NCBI GenBank assembly: GCA_030153605.1
Contig: JASKLO010000006.1
Span: forward strand, 1-64,000
DNA length: 64,000 bases
From: Thermosipho sp. (in: thermotogales)
GTDB lineage: Bacteria; Thermotogota; Thermotogae; Thermotogales; Fervidobacteriaceae
Reading direction: 5' to 3'
The notes below the pieces were generated by a model, which did no database searches, was not told the DNA's origin, and worked only from the letters and a program-made list of their open reading frames with translations. Every line of letters begins with the position of its first letter. Within the stretch, counting starts at the first letter, position 1. The translations under genes were made by a program, and so were the position numbers. Shown in pieces: positions 19,658 through 29,639 of this stretch.

Positions 19658-21998
19658 AGATTTAGTCATCCCAAATAATATTTTTCCAAAAGTTAAAAGT
19701 TCAAAAAATGTAAGTCCCTGTGAAACATTTATTGGTCAGGAAAATGCGTTTAAAGCTATTAATTTTGGCCTTTCTATGGAAAAAAAAGGCTATAATATTT
19801 TTGTTGTCGGTCCTAGTGGTACAGGAAGAAGGTCTTTTGTTGAATCATTTGTCCATTCTTTTGCAAAGAAAAAGGAAAAGCAAGAAGATTTAGCATATCT
19901 AGTTGATCTTGAAAATCCTTATTCAGCAAAAGCGGTTTTACTTCCAGCGGGGTTGGGGAAAAACTTAAGAGAAAAATTGGAAAAAGCTTCAGAAGAATTA
20001 ATTTTAAAGCTTCAAAGAACTTTTGAAAGTGATGAATATGAAGAAAAGCGAAAAGAAATTGAGAGCGAATATAAAGAAGCAAAAGAAAGTATTTTAAAAG
20101 AGCTTTCTAAGAAAGCTTTAAAACTTGGTTTTGTCGTTAAATTAACTCCAACCGGAATAGTATATGTTCCTGCTCTTGATGGAAAGCCATTGACCCAAGA
20201 ACAATATGAGAATTTATCTGAAGAATTGAAGAATATGTATGAAGAAAGTTCTAAAAAAGTAGAACATTTAATTTCTGGGGTGATTCACCAACTAAGGAAG
20301 CTTGATGCCGAATATGCAGAAAAATTTAATGATTTAGATAAATATGCCATTTTATTTGCTGTCGAACCATTATTTGAGGAGTTAAAAAGCGAATTTTCTT
20401 TTAGTGACAAATTACTCGAATATTTTCAACAAATAAAAGATCATATTATTAAAAATAGTAGCAAATTAAAAAATTTTGAAGAAGCAAAAGTCTATTTAAA
20501 GCATATTTTAACTGTCAATTTAATAGTAGATAATTCTGAAACAGAAGGAGCTCCAGTTGTATTTGAAACAAATCCAACTTATCCTAATTTATTTGGAAAA
20601 GTTGAGTATGTTTCAAAAATGGGTGTTTCATATACTGATTTTACAATGATTAGAGGGGGAGCCATTCACAGAGCAAACGGAGGATACCTAATATTAAATG
20701 CAGAGGATATTTTAAGAAATCCTTATGTTTGGGATAAATTGAAAAAAACTCTACTTACTGAAAAAATTATTATTGAAAATCTTGATTCTGTATACGGTAT
20801 AAATCCAACAATTACTTTAAAACCAGAACCAGTTGATATTTCTTTAAAAGTGATTTTAATAGGAACACCCGATTTATATTATCTTTTATATGAATATGAC
20901 GAGGATTTTCAAAAATTGTTTAAAGTTAAAGTTGAATTTGATTGGGAAATTGATGCTAGTTTAGAAAATGTCAAGCAGTATTTTTCATTTATATCAAATG
21001 TTGTTGAAACTAATAATTTAAAACCACTTACTTCAAAAGCATTAAAGAAAGTAGTTTGGTATTCAATGAGATTAGCTGAAAATAGAGAAAAATTATCAAT
21101 GAAAATGGGGAAGATTGCTAATCTAATTATGGAAGCAGATTATTATTCAAATTTAAGAGAATCAGATATGATCGATGCAATTGATATTGAAAAAGCAATA
21201 CGAGAACATGAAAATCGAATGAAGCTTTTCAGGGATAAATATGATGAATCATTAAAGAAATATGAAATCATGGTTGAAACTTCTGGAGAACAAGTAGGGC
21301 AAATTAATGGACTAACAGTTATTCATTTAGGAGATTTTACATTTGGTCATCCAGTAAAAATTACCGCAAAAACTTATGCAGGTAATGTAGGAATAATTGA
21401 TATTCAAAGAGAATCCGATTTAAGTGGTAATATTCATAGCAAAGCTGTTTTAACTTTAATAGGATATTTAGGTAGTAAGTATTCAAGAGAAATTCCGTTT
21501 TCACTTGGTGTGTCAATAAGTTTTGAGCAGGTATATGGTGTTGTTGAAGGTGATAGTGCTTCTCTTGCCGAAACTTTAGCAATAATTTCAGCAATTTCTA
21601 AAATTCCTATAAAACAATCTATAGCTGTAACTGGTTCAATTAATCAACATGGTCAAGTTCAACCTATCGGAGGGGTTAACGAGAAAATTGAGGGTTTTTA
21701 CAGACTTTGCAAGTATAGAGGATTGGATGGCACGCATGGAGTTGTTATACCGGAAGCAAATATAAGAAATTTAGTTTTGAATAAAGATATTATGATGGAC
21801 ATAAAAAATGGAAAATTTAATATTTGGACTGTTAAAACTGTTGACGAAGCGATTGAAATTTTAATGGGAAAGCCTGCTGGAAAAATGACAGCAAGGGGTA
21901 CTTATCCAAAAGGAACTGTAAATTATTATGTTGAACAAGAATTGAAAAAAACTTATGAGAAGTTAAATGGAAAAACAGATAAAAAGAAGAAAAAATAG
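19638..21998 (+). CDS. Lon-like ATP-dependent protease (LonB/AAA_32 type)
   Basis: VGPSGTGRRS Walker A; INQHGQVQPIGGVNEKIEGFYRLC Lon protease region. Confidence 0.9.
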   Translation: MRKLSYKDLVIPNNIFPKVKSSKNVSPCETFIGQENAFKAINFGLSMEKKGYNIFVVGPSGTGRRSFVESFVHSFAKKKEKQEDLAYLVDLENPYSAKAVLLPAGLGKNLREKLEKASEELILKLQRTFESDEYEEKRKEIESEYKEAKESILKELSKKALKLGFVVKLTPTGIVYVPALDGKPLTQEQYENLSEELKNMYEESSKKVEHLISGVIHQLRKLDAEYAEKFNDLDKYAILFAVEPLFEELKSEFSFSDKLLEYFQQIKDHIIKNSSKLKNFEEAKVYLKHILTVNLIVDNSETEGAPVVFETNPTYPNLFGKVEYVSKMGVSYTDFTMIRGGAIHRANGGYLILNAEDILRNPYVWDKLKKTLLTEKIIIENLDSVYGINPTITLKPEPVDISLKVILIGTPDLYYLLYEYDEDFQKLFKVKVEFDWEIDASLENVKQYFSFISNVVETNNLKPLTSKALKKVVWYSMRLAENREKLSMKMGKIANLIMEADYYSNLRESDMIDAIDIEKAIREHENRMKLFRDKYDESLKKYEIMVETSGEQVGQINGLTVIHLGDFTFGHPVKITAKTYAGNVGIIDIQRESDLSGNIHSKAVLTLIGYLGSKYSREIPFSLGVSISFEQVYGVVEGDSASLAETLAIISAISKIPIKQSIAVTGSINQHGQVQPIGGVNEKIEGFYRLCKYRGLDGTHGVVIPEANIRNLVLNKDIMMDIKNGKFNIWTVKTVDEAIEILMGKPAGKMTARGTYPKGTVNYYVEQELKKTYEKLNGKTDKKKKK

Positions 21999-22021
21999 AA
22001 AAATTAGGGAGGGAATGTACC

Positions 22022-23017
22022 TTGAGGATACTAAGCGGGATGAGGCCAACAGGGAGTTTGCACATTGGGCATCTTTTTGGAGCGTTACAATCATGGGTTG
22101 ATCTGCAAGAAAAAGGTAATGAGTGTTTTTATTTTGTTGCAGATTGGCATGCTTTGACCACTCACTATAATGAAACGGATGAAATTGTTAAAAATTCATT
22201 CGAATTAGTAAAATCTTATTTGGCTGTTGGGATTGATCCTGAAAAATCAACAATCTTTATTCAATCAGAAATAAAAGAACATGCAGAGTTAACTCTTCTT
22301 TTTTCAATGTTTGTTTCAGTTTCTAGGCTAGAAAGAGTTCCAACATATAAGGAAATAAAACAACAGCTTAGTGAAAGAGATTTATCAAATGCAGGTTTCT
22401 TAATTTATCCGGTTCTTCAAGCCGCCGATATTCTGATTTATCTTGCCGAAGGCGTTCCTGTTGGAGAAGACCAAGTATATCACATAGAACTAACAAGAGA
22501 GATTGCTAGAAGATTTAATTATTTATACGATGAGGTGTTTCCTGAACCCGAACCTGTTTTATCTAAAGTTCCAAAATTACTTGGTACTGATGGACGTAAG
22601 ATGAGTAAAAGTTATGGAAATACAATTCCATTAATTTCAAATGAAGACCAGCTGAAAAAAAAGGTAATGCCTATGATTACTGATCCAGCAAGAATGAGAA
22701 AAACAGATCCAGGAAATCCTGAAAAATGTCCAGTATGGGATTATCATAAAGCATTTGGAATCTCCGAGGAAGATGCCGAGTGGGTTAAGGATGGATGTAC
22801 AAATGCAAAAATTGGTTGCGTAGATTGTAAAAGGTTACTTTTGAAAAATATGAAGAAAAAATTAGAGCCAATATGGGAAAGGTATAATAGTTTAACTGAT
22901 GATTATGTTAAAGATGTAATAATCGAGGGTAATAAAAAAGCAAGAAAAGTAGCGCAAGAAACTATGGAAAAAGTAAGAAGTGCAATGAAACTTGATTATA
23001 GATTTTTAGAGAGGTGA
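22022..23017 (+). CDS. trpS: Tryptophanyl-tRNA synthetase
   Basis: MRPTGSLHIGHLFGAL (HIGH), GRKMSKSYGNTIPL (KMSKS). Confidence 0.97.
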   Translation: MRILSGMRPTGSLHIGHLFGALQSWVDLQEKGNECFYFVADWHALTTHYNETDEIVKNSFELVKSYLAVGIDPEKSTIFIQSEIKEHAELTLLFSMFVSVSRLERVPTYKEIKQQLSERDLSNAGFLIYPVLQAADILIYLAEGVPVGEDQVYHIELTREIARRFNYLYDEVFPEPEPVLSKVPKLLGTDGRKMSKSYGNTIPLISNEDQLKKKVMPMITDPARMRKTDPGNPEKCPVWDYHKAFGISEEDAEWVKDGCTNAKIGCVDCKRLLLKNMKKKLEPIWERYNSLTDDYVKDVIIEGNKKARKVAQETMEKVRSAMKLDYRFLER

Positions 23018-23021
23018 AAAA

Positions 23022-23816
23022 ATGAAAGAATGGTTTTTAAACTCTTGGGGTGAAATTCTTTTATCAGTTATAACCTTGGTTGTTGGTTATATTTTATATA
23101 AATACCTAGTTAAAATATTGCAAAAATCTTTGAAAGCTTTAGGGAAGGATCTAAAAGCTCCAAAAACTGTTCAATTTTTAATAGGTATTGTTATAACTGT
23201 GTTTGTAATATTGATATTGTTAAGTATTTGGGATGTTGATTTACTTCCATACATAACTGGTTTAGGAATTTCAAGTATAGTTGTTGGTCTTGCACTTCAA
23301 GAACCTCTTGCTAATTTTGTTTCCGGGCTTCTTGTAATAACAACTAGAAAATTGTTCGAAGGTGAAGCAGTAGATGTAAATGGTATTTCAGGGATGGTTG
23401 AGGAAATAAAAATCAATCATAGTCATATAAGGACATTTGATGGTAAACTTGTTTTATTACCAAACAAATCAGTTTGGAGTGGTACAGTAACAAAATTCTG
23501 GCCCGGACCTGTTAGAAGAGTTACTATGGATGTAGGTGTTTCATATGATTCTGATCTAGAAACAGTAGTTAAACTTTTACAACAAGCAATTGAAGAAGAA
23601 CCACTAGTAGTAAAAGAGGGAGTAAGCAATTTTATCGCCTTCAAACAATTTGGTTCAAGTTCCATAGATTTTACAGTGTATTTTTGGGTTGAAAGAAGTT
23701 CCTATTTTGATGCTGTAAATGCTTTAGCTCTAAGAATTAAGAAAATTTTTGATGAAAAAGGTATAGAAATTCCATTTACTCAAATTGATGTTCATGTAAA
23801 AAATCAAAATGATTAA
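23022..23816 (+). CDS. MscS-family mechanosensitive channel
   Basis: GLGISSIVVGLALQEPLANFVSGLLVITTRKLFEGEAVDVNG. Confidence 0.93.
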   Translation: MKEWFLNSWGEILLSVITLVVGYILYKYLVKILQKSLKALGKDLKAPKTVQFLIGIVITVFVILILLSIWDVDLLPYITGLGISSIVVGLALQEPLANFVSGLLVITTRKLFEGEAVDVNGISGMVEEIKINHSHIRTFDGKLVLLPNKSVWSGTVTKFWPGPVRRVTMDVGVSYDSDLETVVKLLQQAIEEEPLVVKEGVSNFIAFKQFGSSSIDFTVYFWVERSSYFDAVNALALRIKKIFDEKGIEIPFTQIDVHVKNQND

Positions 23817-24462
23817 ACTTCCACCTTTTAATAAAAATTTGGGTAGAGATATCAAAATTTTAGATATTGAAGGTCATAAGCCGACTCATGCGTCGGTTCT
23901 TCTTTTGTGGTATTCATTACCTACTTCTGATATAAAAAGTGCCTGTGAGCTTGGAAGTGGTACGGGTTTTGTTTCCTTTGGTTTGGCTAAGTTGTACGGA
24001 TTAAAAGTAGTAGGAATTGAAAAAGAAAAATCTTTTTATGAGAATGCTGTCAAATCCAAAGAATTAAATGAAAGTTTAGACGTAGAGTTTTTAAATATGG
24101 ATGTTGAAAATGTAAGAGAAAATTTAGCGCCAGAGAGTTTTGATATGGTCGTTTTTAATCCTCCTTATCATTTTTATTCTGATAGTACAAATCATTTTAG
24201 AAAAATTAGCAGGAAAGGAAGCCACTTTTTACTAGAAAAATTTATTAAAGCCGCTTTTTTTCTTTTAAAAAATAGGGGAACTTTTGTTTGTGTGATTTCT
24301 CCTTATATTCTTCCGAGTTTCATGACATTATTAACTGAAAATAAATTAATGCCTCAACAAATGTGCGTGGCATATGGAAAAAAGGCCGAGTTAGTTTTGA
24401 TACGCGGCAAAAAAAATGGAGGAGAACATTTGGAGATTGATAATCCACTATATTTAAAATAA
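23809..24462 (+). CDS. SAM-dependent methyltransferase (TrmN6-like)
   Basis: CELGSGTGFVSFGLAK; FDMVVFNPPYH (NPPY motif). Confidence 0.85.
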   Translation: MIKLPPFNKNLGRDIKILDIEGHKPTHASVLLLWYSLPTSDIKSACELGSGTGFVSFGLAKLYGLKVVGIEKEKSFYENAVKSKELNESLDVEFLNMDVENVRENLAPESFDMVVFNPPYHFYSDSTNHFRKISRKGSHFLLEKFIKAAFFLLKNRGTFVCVISPYILPSFMTLLTENKLMPQQMCVAYGKKAELVLIRGKKNGGEHLEIDNPLYLK

Positions 24463-24486
24463 AAAGGGGCTTCAAGCCCCTTTTTA
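24461..24486 (+). terminator. Intrinsic terminator
   Basis: AAAAAGGGGCTTCAAGCCCCTTTTTATTTT. Confidence 0.85.
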
Positions 24487-24489
24487 TTT

Positions 24490-24563
24490 TGGCTGGGAGG
24501 GGTGGATTCGAACCACCACTGGCGGATCCAGAGTCCGCAGTCCTGCCATTAGACGACCTCCCA
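24490..24563 (-). tRNA. tRNA-Gln (anticodon CTG)
   Basis: Reverse strand TGGGAGGTCGTCTAATGGCAGGACTGCGGACTCTGGATCCGCCAGTGGTGGTTCGAATCCACCCCTCCCAGCCA folds as a cloverleaf with encoded CCA. Confidence 0.95.
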
Positions 24564-24629
24564 AATTCTTCTTATATTTTAGCATATTGCGTGGTAAAAT
24601 CAAGATAAGAAACGAAAAGGAGTGGTGCT

Positions 24630-25277
24630 ATGAATTTGTTAAAGGTAGTTGGACCTGTTATGGTAGGACCTTCAAGTTCACACACTTTAGGTGCATTAAA
24701 AATTGCAAGGTTTGCTTATAAATTAACAGGTGGAATTCCTGAAGAAGTTACTTTTGTTTTACACGAAGCTTTTTCAAAAACATACAAAGGTCATGGTACT
24801 GACAGAGCCTTACTAGCGGGGATTTTAGGGCTACGCCAAGATGATCCCAATATAAAGAATGCTTATGAAATAGCAAAAGAAAATAATTTGAAATATAAAT
24901 TTTTGGTTGACGACCTAGGAGACGTTCATCCAAATACTGTTAGAATAAAGGTTTTAAAAGATGGGCAGTCTCATGAGATAGAGGGGTCTTCAATAGGTGG
25001 AGGTGACATAAAAATTACTTATATTGATTCTGTTTTATGTGAACTTTCCTGGGATTACGATACTTTAGTAATTGTTAATAAAGATGCGCCAAGTGCCTTA
25101 AAAAGTATTTTAGATGTAATAAAGGTAAATGTAGCTAATCTTTATTTACGTAGAATTAATTTGCTTCAAGAAAAAGCGTTAACTATTATTGAGCTTGATG
25201 AACCAGTAGAAAATATAGAAGAAATAAAAAAATCACCTTATGTTTACGAATGTTACTTTATTAGGAGGGATTATTAA
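24630..25277 (+). CDS. sdaAB: L-serine dehydratase, iron-sulfur-dependent, beta subunit
   Basis: GPVMVGPSSSHTLGALKIAR; ACT-like C-terminus. Confidence 0.93.
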   Translation: MNLLKVVGPVMVGPSSSHTLGALKIARFAYKLTGGIPEEVTFVLHEAFSKTYKGHGTDRALLAGILGLRQDDPNIKNAYEIAKENNLKYKFLVDDLGDVHPNTVRIKVLKDGQSHEIEGSSIGGGDIKITYIDSVLCELSWDYDTLVIVNKDAPSALKSILDVIKVNVANLYLRRINLLQEKALTIIELDEPVENIEEIKKSPYVYECYFIRRDY

Positions 25278-26134
25278 TGTATTTATGGAAAGATGTTATA
25301 GAAATGTCAAAATCCTTACCTTTGCATCAGGTAATCTTAAATTTAGAAATGTTTGAAACAGGTGAAGATCCAGATGATTTGAGAAATAAACTTTCAAATA
25401 TGCTTAAGGTGATACTTGAAGAAGCTGAAAAACAATATGGAAAAACTCAAAAAACTCTTACAGGATTTACAGGTGATAATGCGTATAAGCTAAAAAATTA
25501 CAAAACAAAATTTATTAGCGAATTTAATCATATTGCTATGGTTACTGCTCTGTCCATTGCTGAAAGTAACGCAAGTATGGGTAGAATTGTTGCTTGCCCT
25601 ACAGCAGGTTCTTCTGGTGTAATTCCTGGTATTTTTTATGCGCTTTATAAAACAGAATCTCCGGATTTTAATACTTTACTAGATTTGTTTATTGTGGCAG
25701 GTGGAGTAGGAAAAGTTATTGCAGATAGAGCAACTATTTCTGGTGCTGCTGGAGGATGTCAAGCAGAGATAGGAACTGCTGCAGCAATGGGTGCAGGAGC
25801 GTTGACTTACTATTTTTCTAAAGATGCTGAAAAGGTAGGAAATGCAGCCGCTCTAGTTTTAAAATCCATTATGGGTCTTATTTGTGATCCTGTGGGAGGG
25901 TTTGTTGAAGTTCCATGTGTAAAACGAAATGGGAATCTAGTAAATATAGCAATTTCGTCTGCAGAAATGGCTCTTAGTGGAATAAAGAGTTTAATACCAT
26001 TTGATGAAGTAGTAGATGCTATGAGAAGAGTTGGAAATTTATTACCACAAAGTTTGAAAGAAACAGGAGAAGGTGGAATTGCAATTACACCTACAGCCAA
26101 AACTTTAATATCGAACTTACGTTTTTTAGTATAA
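25277..26134 (+). CDS. sdaAA: L-serine dehydratase, iron-sulfur-dependent, alpha subunit
   Basis: VACPTAGSSGVIPGIF; GAAGGCQAEIGTAAAMGA; CDPVGGFVEVPCVKRN. Confidence 0.95.
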   Translation: MYLWKDVIEMSKSLPLHQVILNLEMFETGEDPDDLRNKLSNMLKVILEEAEKQYGKTQKTLTGFTGDNAYKLKNYKTKFISEFNHIAMVTALSIAESNASMGRIVACPTAGSSGVIPGIFYALYKTESPDFNTLLDLFIVAGGVGKVIADRATISGAAGGCQAEIGTAAAMGAGALTYYFSKDAEKVGNAAALVLKSIMGLICDPVGGFVEVPCVKRNGNLVNIAISSAEMALSGIKSLIPFDEVVDAMRRVGNLLPQSLKETGEGGIAITPTAKTLISNLRFLV

Positions 26135-26271
26135 TTTCATTATGAAATCACAATATGACTAAATAATTCCAAATATCTTCACATTCCTCCATTTTTCAAC
26201 TGTTTACAACAAAATATAATTATGATAGAATAAATTTGAAAAGAATCCTTAAAAAAAGGGGGGGAGTTTTA

Positions 26272-27087
26272 ATGTCTAGCGAGCGAAATTATAAAAAGTT
26301 GAAACAATGGTTAGAAAGTGGACCAACAATTCAGGAATTAAAATCCAAGGCAAAAGATTTAGGACTAAAAGTAAAAAGAATGATGAAAAAAAGAGAAGTT
26401 ATAAAATTATTCGAAAAATACCTTAAAAGTCTTGAAAAATTAGAAGAAATGGAAAACAAATCTTTAAATTCTTTACCTTCCAGCTCGTCAAAATCCTCTC
26501 AGGAAGAACAGAAACCCCCAAAAGAATCAATTCCAGAAATTCCTCAAACTTATGAAAAAGATAAATTAGTTCTTATGCCTGTTAATCCTACCTGGTTACA
26601 TGTTTACTGGGACTTTTCTCAAAATACAAAGGAGATTATAAAAAATCTTCCAAAGGGTACAAGGTTTGTTTTGAGAATTTACGATGTTACGTTTATCCAA
26701 TTTAACGGAAATAATGCACATAGAACTTTTGAAATTCTCATTAATCTGGAACATCAAAAAAATTATTACTTTAATGTTCCAATGCCAAATGCAGACTATC
26801 TAGCTGAACTTGGATTTGTAACAAAAGATGGAAGGTTTATGCCACTTTTAAGATCAAATGTATGTAGAACACCATCAAACTCCCCCAGTCAAAGTACTAG
26901 AGAACGATGGTTAGACATTAGAAAGAAGAGAAAGGTTGTGACACCATCCGATGGTCCAGTTATAAAAGAAGTGGAAAGAATTGCTGGTTCTGTTTTTAAA
27001 CTTGAAAGAGAAATTTCTAAATCTTTGTCAGGACATTCTCTTGATTGGCAATTAGTAAGTTTTTTCAGAAGTGGAAGGGGGATATAA
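26272..27087 (+). CDS. DUF4912 domain protein
   Basis: LMPVNPTWLHVYWDFS motif of DUF4912; start ATG after GGGGGGAG. Confidence 0.85.
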   Translation: MSSERNYKKLKQWLESGPTIQELKSKAKDLGLKVKRMMKKREVIKLFEKYLKSLEKLEEMENKSLNSLPSSSSKSSQEEQKPPKESIPEIPQTYEKDKLVLMPVNPTWLHVYWDFSQNTKEIIKNLPKGTRFVLRIYDVTFIQFNGNNAHRTFEILINLEHQKNYYFNVPMPNADYLAELGFVTKDGRFMPLLRSNVCRTPSNSPSQSTRERWLDIRKKRKVVTPSDGPVIKEVERIAGSVFKLEREISKSLSGHSLDWQLVSFFRSGRGI

Positions 27088-27088
27088 T

Positions 27089-28696
27089 ATGCCAAAGGGA
27101 AATATAGTATTTATGTTACATGCTCATCTACCGTTTGTACATCATCCACAGTACGATTTTTTTCTTGAAGAAAATTGGTTATTTGAGGCAATTACTGAAA
27201 CATATATTCCCCTACTTAGAATGTTTAAAAAACTTGAAGAAGAATCCAAAAAGTTTAATCTAACTATGTCGATTACTCCCCCATTAATGGAAATGCTTGC
27301 AAATGAAGATCTTCAAAGAAAGTATATTTTGCGAATGGAAAAATTAATTGAACTTGCTGAAAAAGAAGTAAATAGAACACAAAAAGAAAACCCCAAAAAG
27401 CATAAAATGGCTAAATTTTATTTGGAAGATTTTAAAGAGATTTTATATATTTTTAAAGATTTATATTCAGGTAATATTTTAAATGGGTTTAAAGAATATA
27501 TGGAAAAAGGATATTTGGATGTAATTACATGTAATGCTACTCATGGATTTCTACCTTTCATGGAACAATATCCTCAAGCAATTAGGGCTCAAATTGAACA
27601 GGGCGTTAAAACATATGAAAAATACATGGGAGTTAGACCAAGAGGAATCTGGCTTGCCGAATGTGCTTACTTTCCCGGATTGGATAAGTACTTAGCAGAG
27701 TATGGTATTGAATTCTTCTTTGTTGACTCTCATGGCTTTTGGTATGCTGATGAAAGACCAAGATATGGAGTTTATAGGCCTGTAATTACACCAAATAATG
27801 TTTTTGTATTTGCAAGAGACCCCGAAAGTAGTGAACAAGTTTGGAGTGCTGATATTGGTTATCCAGGAGATGGAAGATATAGGGAGTTTTATAGAGATAT
27901 AGGTTTTGATAGAGAGTTTGATTACATCAAACCTTATATTGATCCTAGTGGCGTAAGAACAAATACTGGAATTAAATACCACAAAATAACGGGTAAAGAT
28001 GTACCATTAAATGAAAAAGATTTTTATGACATAGATGAAGCTAAAGAAGCTGCAAAACAACATGCTTTAGATTTCTTAAGAAAAAAAGAGCAACAATCTG
28101 AAAATTTGTTAAATTTGTTTGAAGGTCTTGAACCTGTTATAGTTGCACCATTTGACGCGGAACTTTTTGGCCATTGGTGGTATGAAGGCCCCATTTTCTT
28201 AGAAGAATTTATGAGGCACGCTAATGAAAGTAAGGTTATTAGAGTAGTTAAAGCTTCAGATATAGTTGATAAAATTGAAAAAGTTCAAATTGTTACCCCT
28301 GCTGCATCTACTTGGGGAGCAAATGGATATAATGAAGTTTGGTTGAATGGAACAAACGATTGGATTTATCCACATCTTCATGAGATGGTTGAGAAAATGA
28401 CTGAAGCAGCAAAAAAATATCCAAATCCTGAAGAAACACCTGAAGAAATTAAAAGAGCATTAAATCAAATGGCAAGAGAATTGCTGCTTGCACAATCAAG
28501 TGATTGGGCTTTTATAATGACTACAAACACAAGCGTGGAATATGCTGTTAACAGAACTAAAACACACGTGAAACGTTTTTTAGAATTGTATGATATGGTA
28601 AATAGTGGTAGAATAGACATGAGAAGACTTTCACATTATGAATGGGTTGACGATATTTTCACTGATATTGATTATACAATGTATCTGAAAGTCTGA
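27089..28696 (+). CDS. GH57 glycoside hydrolase (1,4-alpha-glucan branching enzyme-like)
   Basis: FMLHAHLPFVHHP; RPRGIWLAECAYFPGLDKYL; FDAELFGHWWYEGP. Confidence 0.92.
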   Translation: MPKGNIVFMLHAHLPFVHHPQYDFFLEENWLFEAITETYIPLLRMFKKLEEESKKFNLTMSITPPLMEMLANEDLQRKYILRMEKLIELAEKEVNRTQKENPKKHKMAKFYLEDFKEILYIFKDLYSGNILNGFKEYMEKGYLDVITCNATHGFLPFMEQYPQAIRAQIEQGVKTYEKYMGVRPRGIWLAECAYFPGLDKYLAEYGIEFFFVDSHGFWYADERPRYGVYRPVITPNNVFVFARDPESSEQVWSADIGYPGDGRYREFYRDIGFDREFDYIKPYIDPSGVRTNTGIKYHKITGKDVPLNEKDFYDIDEAKEAAKQHALDFLRKKEQQSENLLNLFEGLEPVIVAPFDAELFGHWWYEGPIFLEEFMRHANESKVIRVVKASDIVDKIEKVQIVTPAASTWGANGYNEVWLNGTNDWIYPHLHEMVEKMTEAAKKYPNPEETPEEIKRALNQMARELLLAQSSDWAFIMTTNTSVEYAVNRTKTHVKRFLELYDMVNSGRIDMRRLSHYEWVDDIFTDIDYTMYLKV

Positions 28697-28725
28697 TTAA
28701 AAATTTTTAGTGAGGAGGGATAAAA

Positions 28726-29301
28726 GTGCCCGCAAAATATTATGAATTCAGATGGCATGCAAGAGCGGGGCAAGGTGCCAAAAGTGCATCACAAATGCTT
28801 GCTGAAGCAGCGCTTGAAATGGGAAAATATGTCCAATCTTTCCCGGAATATGGTGCAGAAAGAACTGGCGCCCCAATGAAAGCTTTTAACAGGATAGCTG
28901 ATGTTCCAATTCTAGTTCATAGTTCTGTTGAAAACCCAGATGTGGTTATTATAATCGATGATACAATGCTTGGTCAACCAGATTTGGTTGCCGGTGTAAA
29001 AGAAGATACTATTTTTATTGTTAATACTACAAAAGATGTAGAATATGTAAGAGCAAAATTAGGAGCGAAAGGAAAGGTATGTGTAGTACCTGCAACTGCT
29101 ATAGCTCTTGAGGAAATTAAAAGAGGAATTCCTAATACAGTTATGCTTGGTGCTATTGCAAAAGTTACTGGTGTTATTACCCTTGAAAGTATAGAAGAAA
29201 GAATTAGAAAAACATTTGGCAAAAAATTTCCTGAAGAAGTAGTCGAAGCTAACATTAGAGCTTTGCGTAGAGGTTTTGAGGAGGTGAAATGCAATGGCTG
29301 A
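28726..29301 (+). CDS. porC: Pyruvate:ferredoxin oxidoreductase gamma subunit
   Basis: RWHARAGQGAKSASQMLAEAAL; followed by porD/A/B. Confidence 0.93.
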   Translation: MPAKYYEFRWHARAGQGAKSASQMLAEAALEMGKYVQSFPEYGAERTGAPMKAFNRIADVPILVHSSVENPDVVIIIDDTMLGQPDLVAGVKEDTIFIVNTTKDVEYVRAKLGAKGKVCVVPATAIALEEIKRGIPNTVMLGAIAKVTGVITLESIEERIRKTFGKKFPEEVVEANIRALRRGFEEVKCNG

Positions 29302-29626
29302 ACTCAAAGGATGGAAAGAGCTTCCAATTGGAGGAGTAATAGATAAGCCAGCCACAGCAAAGGAATATCAAACCGGAACTTGGAGAGTTATCAGGCCTGT
29401 TCACCAACCAGAAAATTGTATTCACTGTATGATGTGTTGGCTTTATTGTCCAGATCAAGCAATTGAAATAGAGGTTGTAGATGGAAAACCAAAAATGAAA
29501 GGTTACAATTACTATTATTGTAAAGGTTGCGGCCTTTGTGCAAACGTATGTCCAAAAACAAACGATAAATTACCTGAAGAAAAACGAGCTATAGTAATGA
29601 AACCTGAAACAGAATTTCAAGATTGA
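29294..29626 (+). CDS. porD: Pyruvate:ferredoxin oxidoreductase delta subunit (2x4Fe-4S)
   Basis: CIHCMMCWLYCPD and CKGCGLCANVCP. Confidence 0.93.
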   Translation: MAELKGWKELPIGGVIDKPATAKEYQTGTWRVIRPVHQPENCIHCMMCWLYCPDQAIEIEVVDGKPKMKGYNYYYCKGCGLCANVCPKTNDKLPEEKRAIVMKPETEFQD

Positions 29627-29639
29627 GGAGGTGTGTGAC

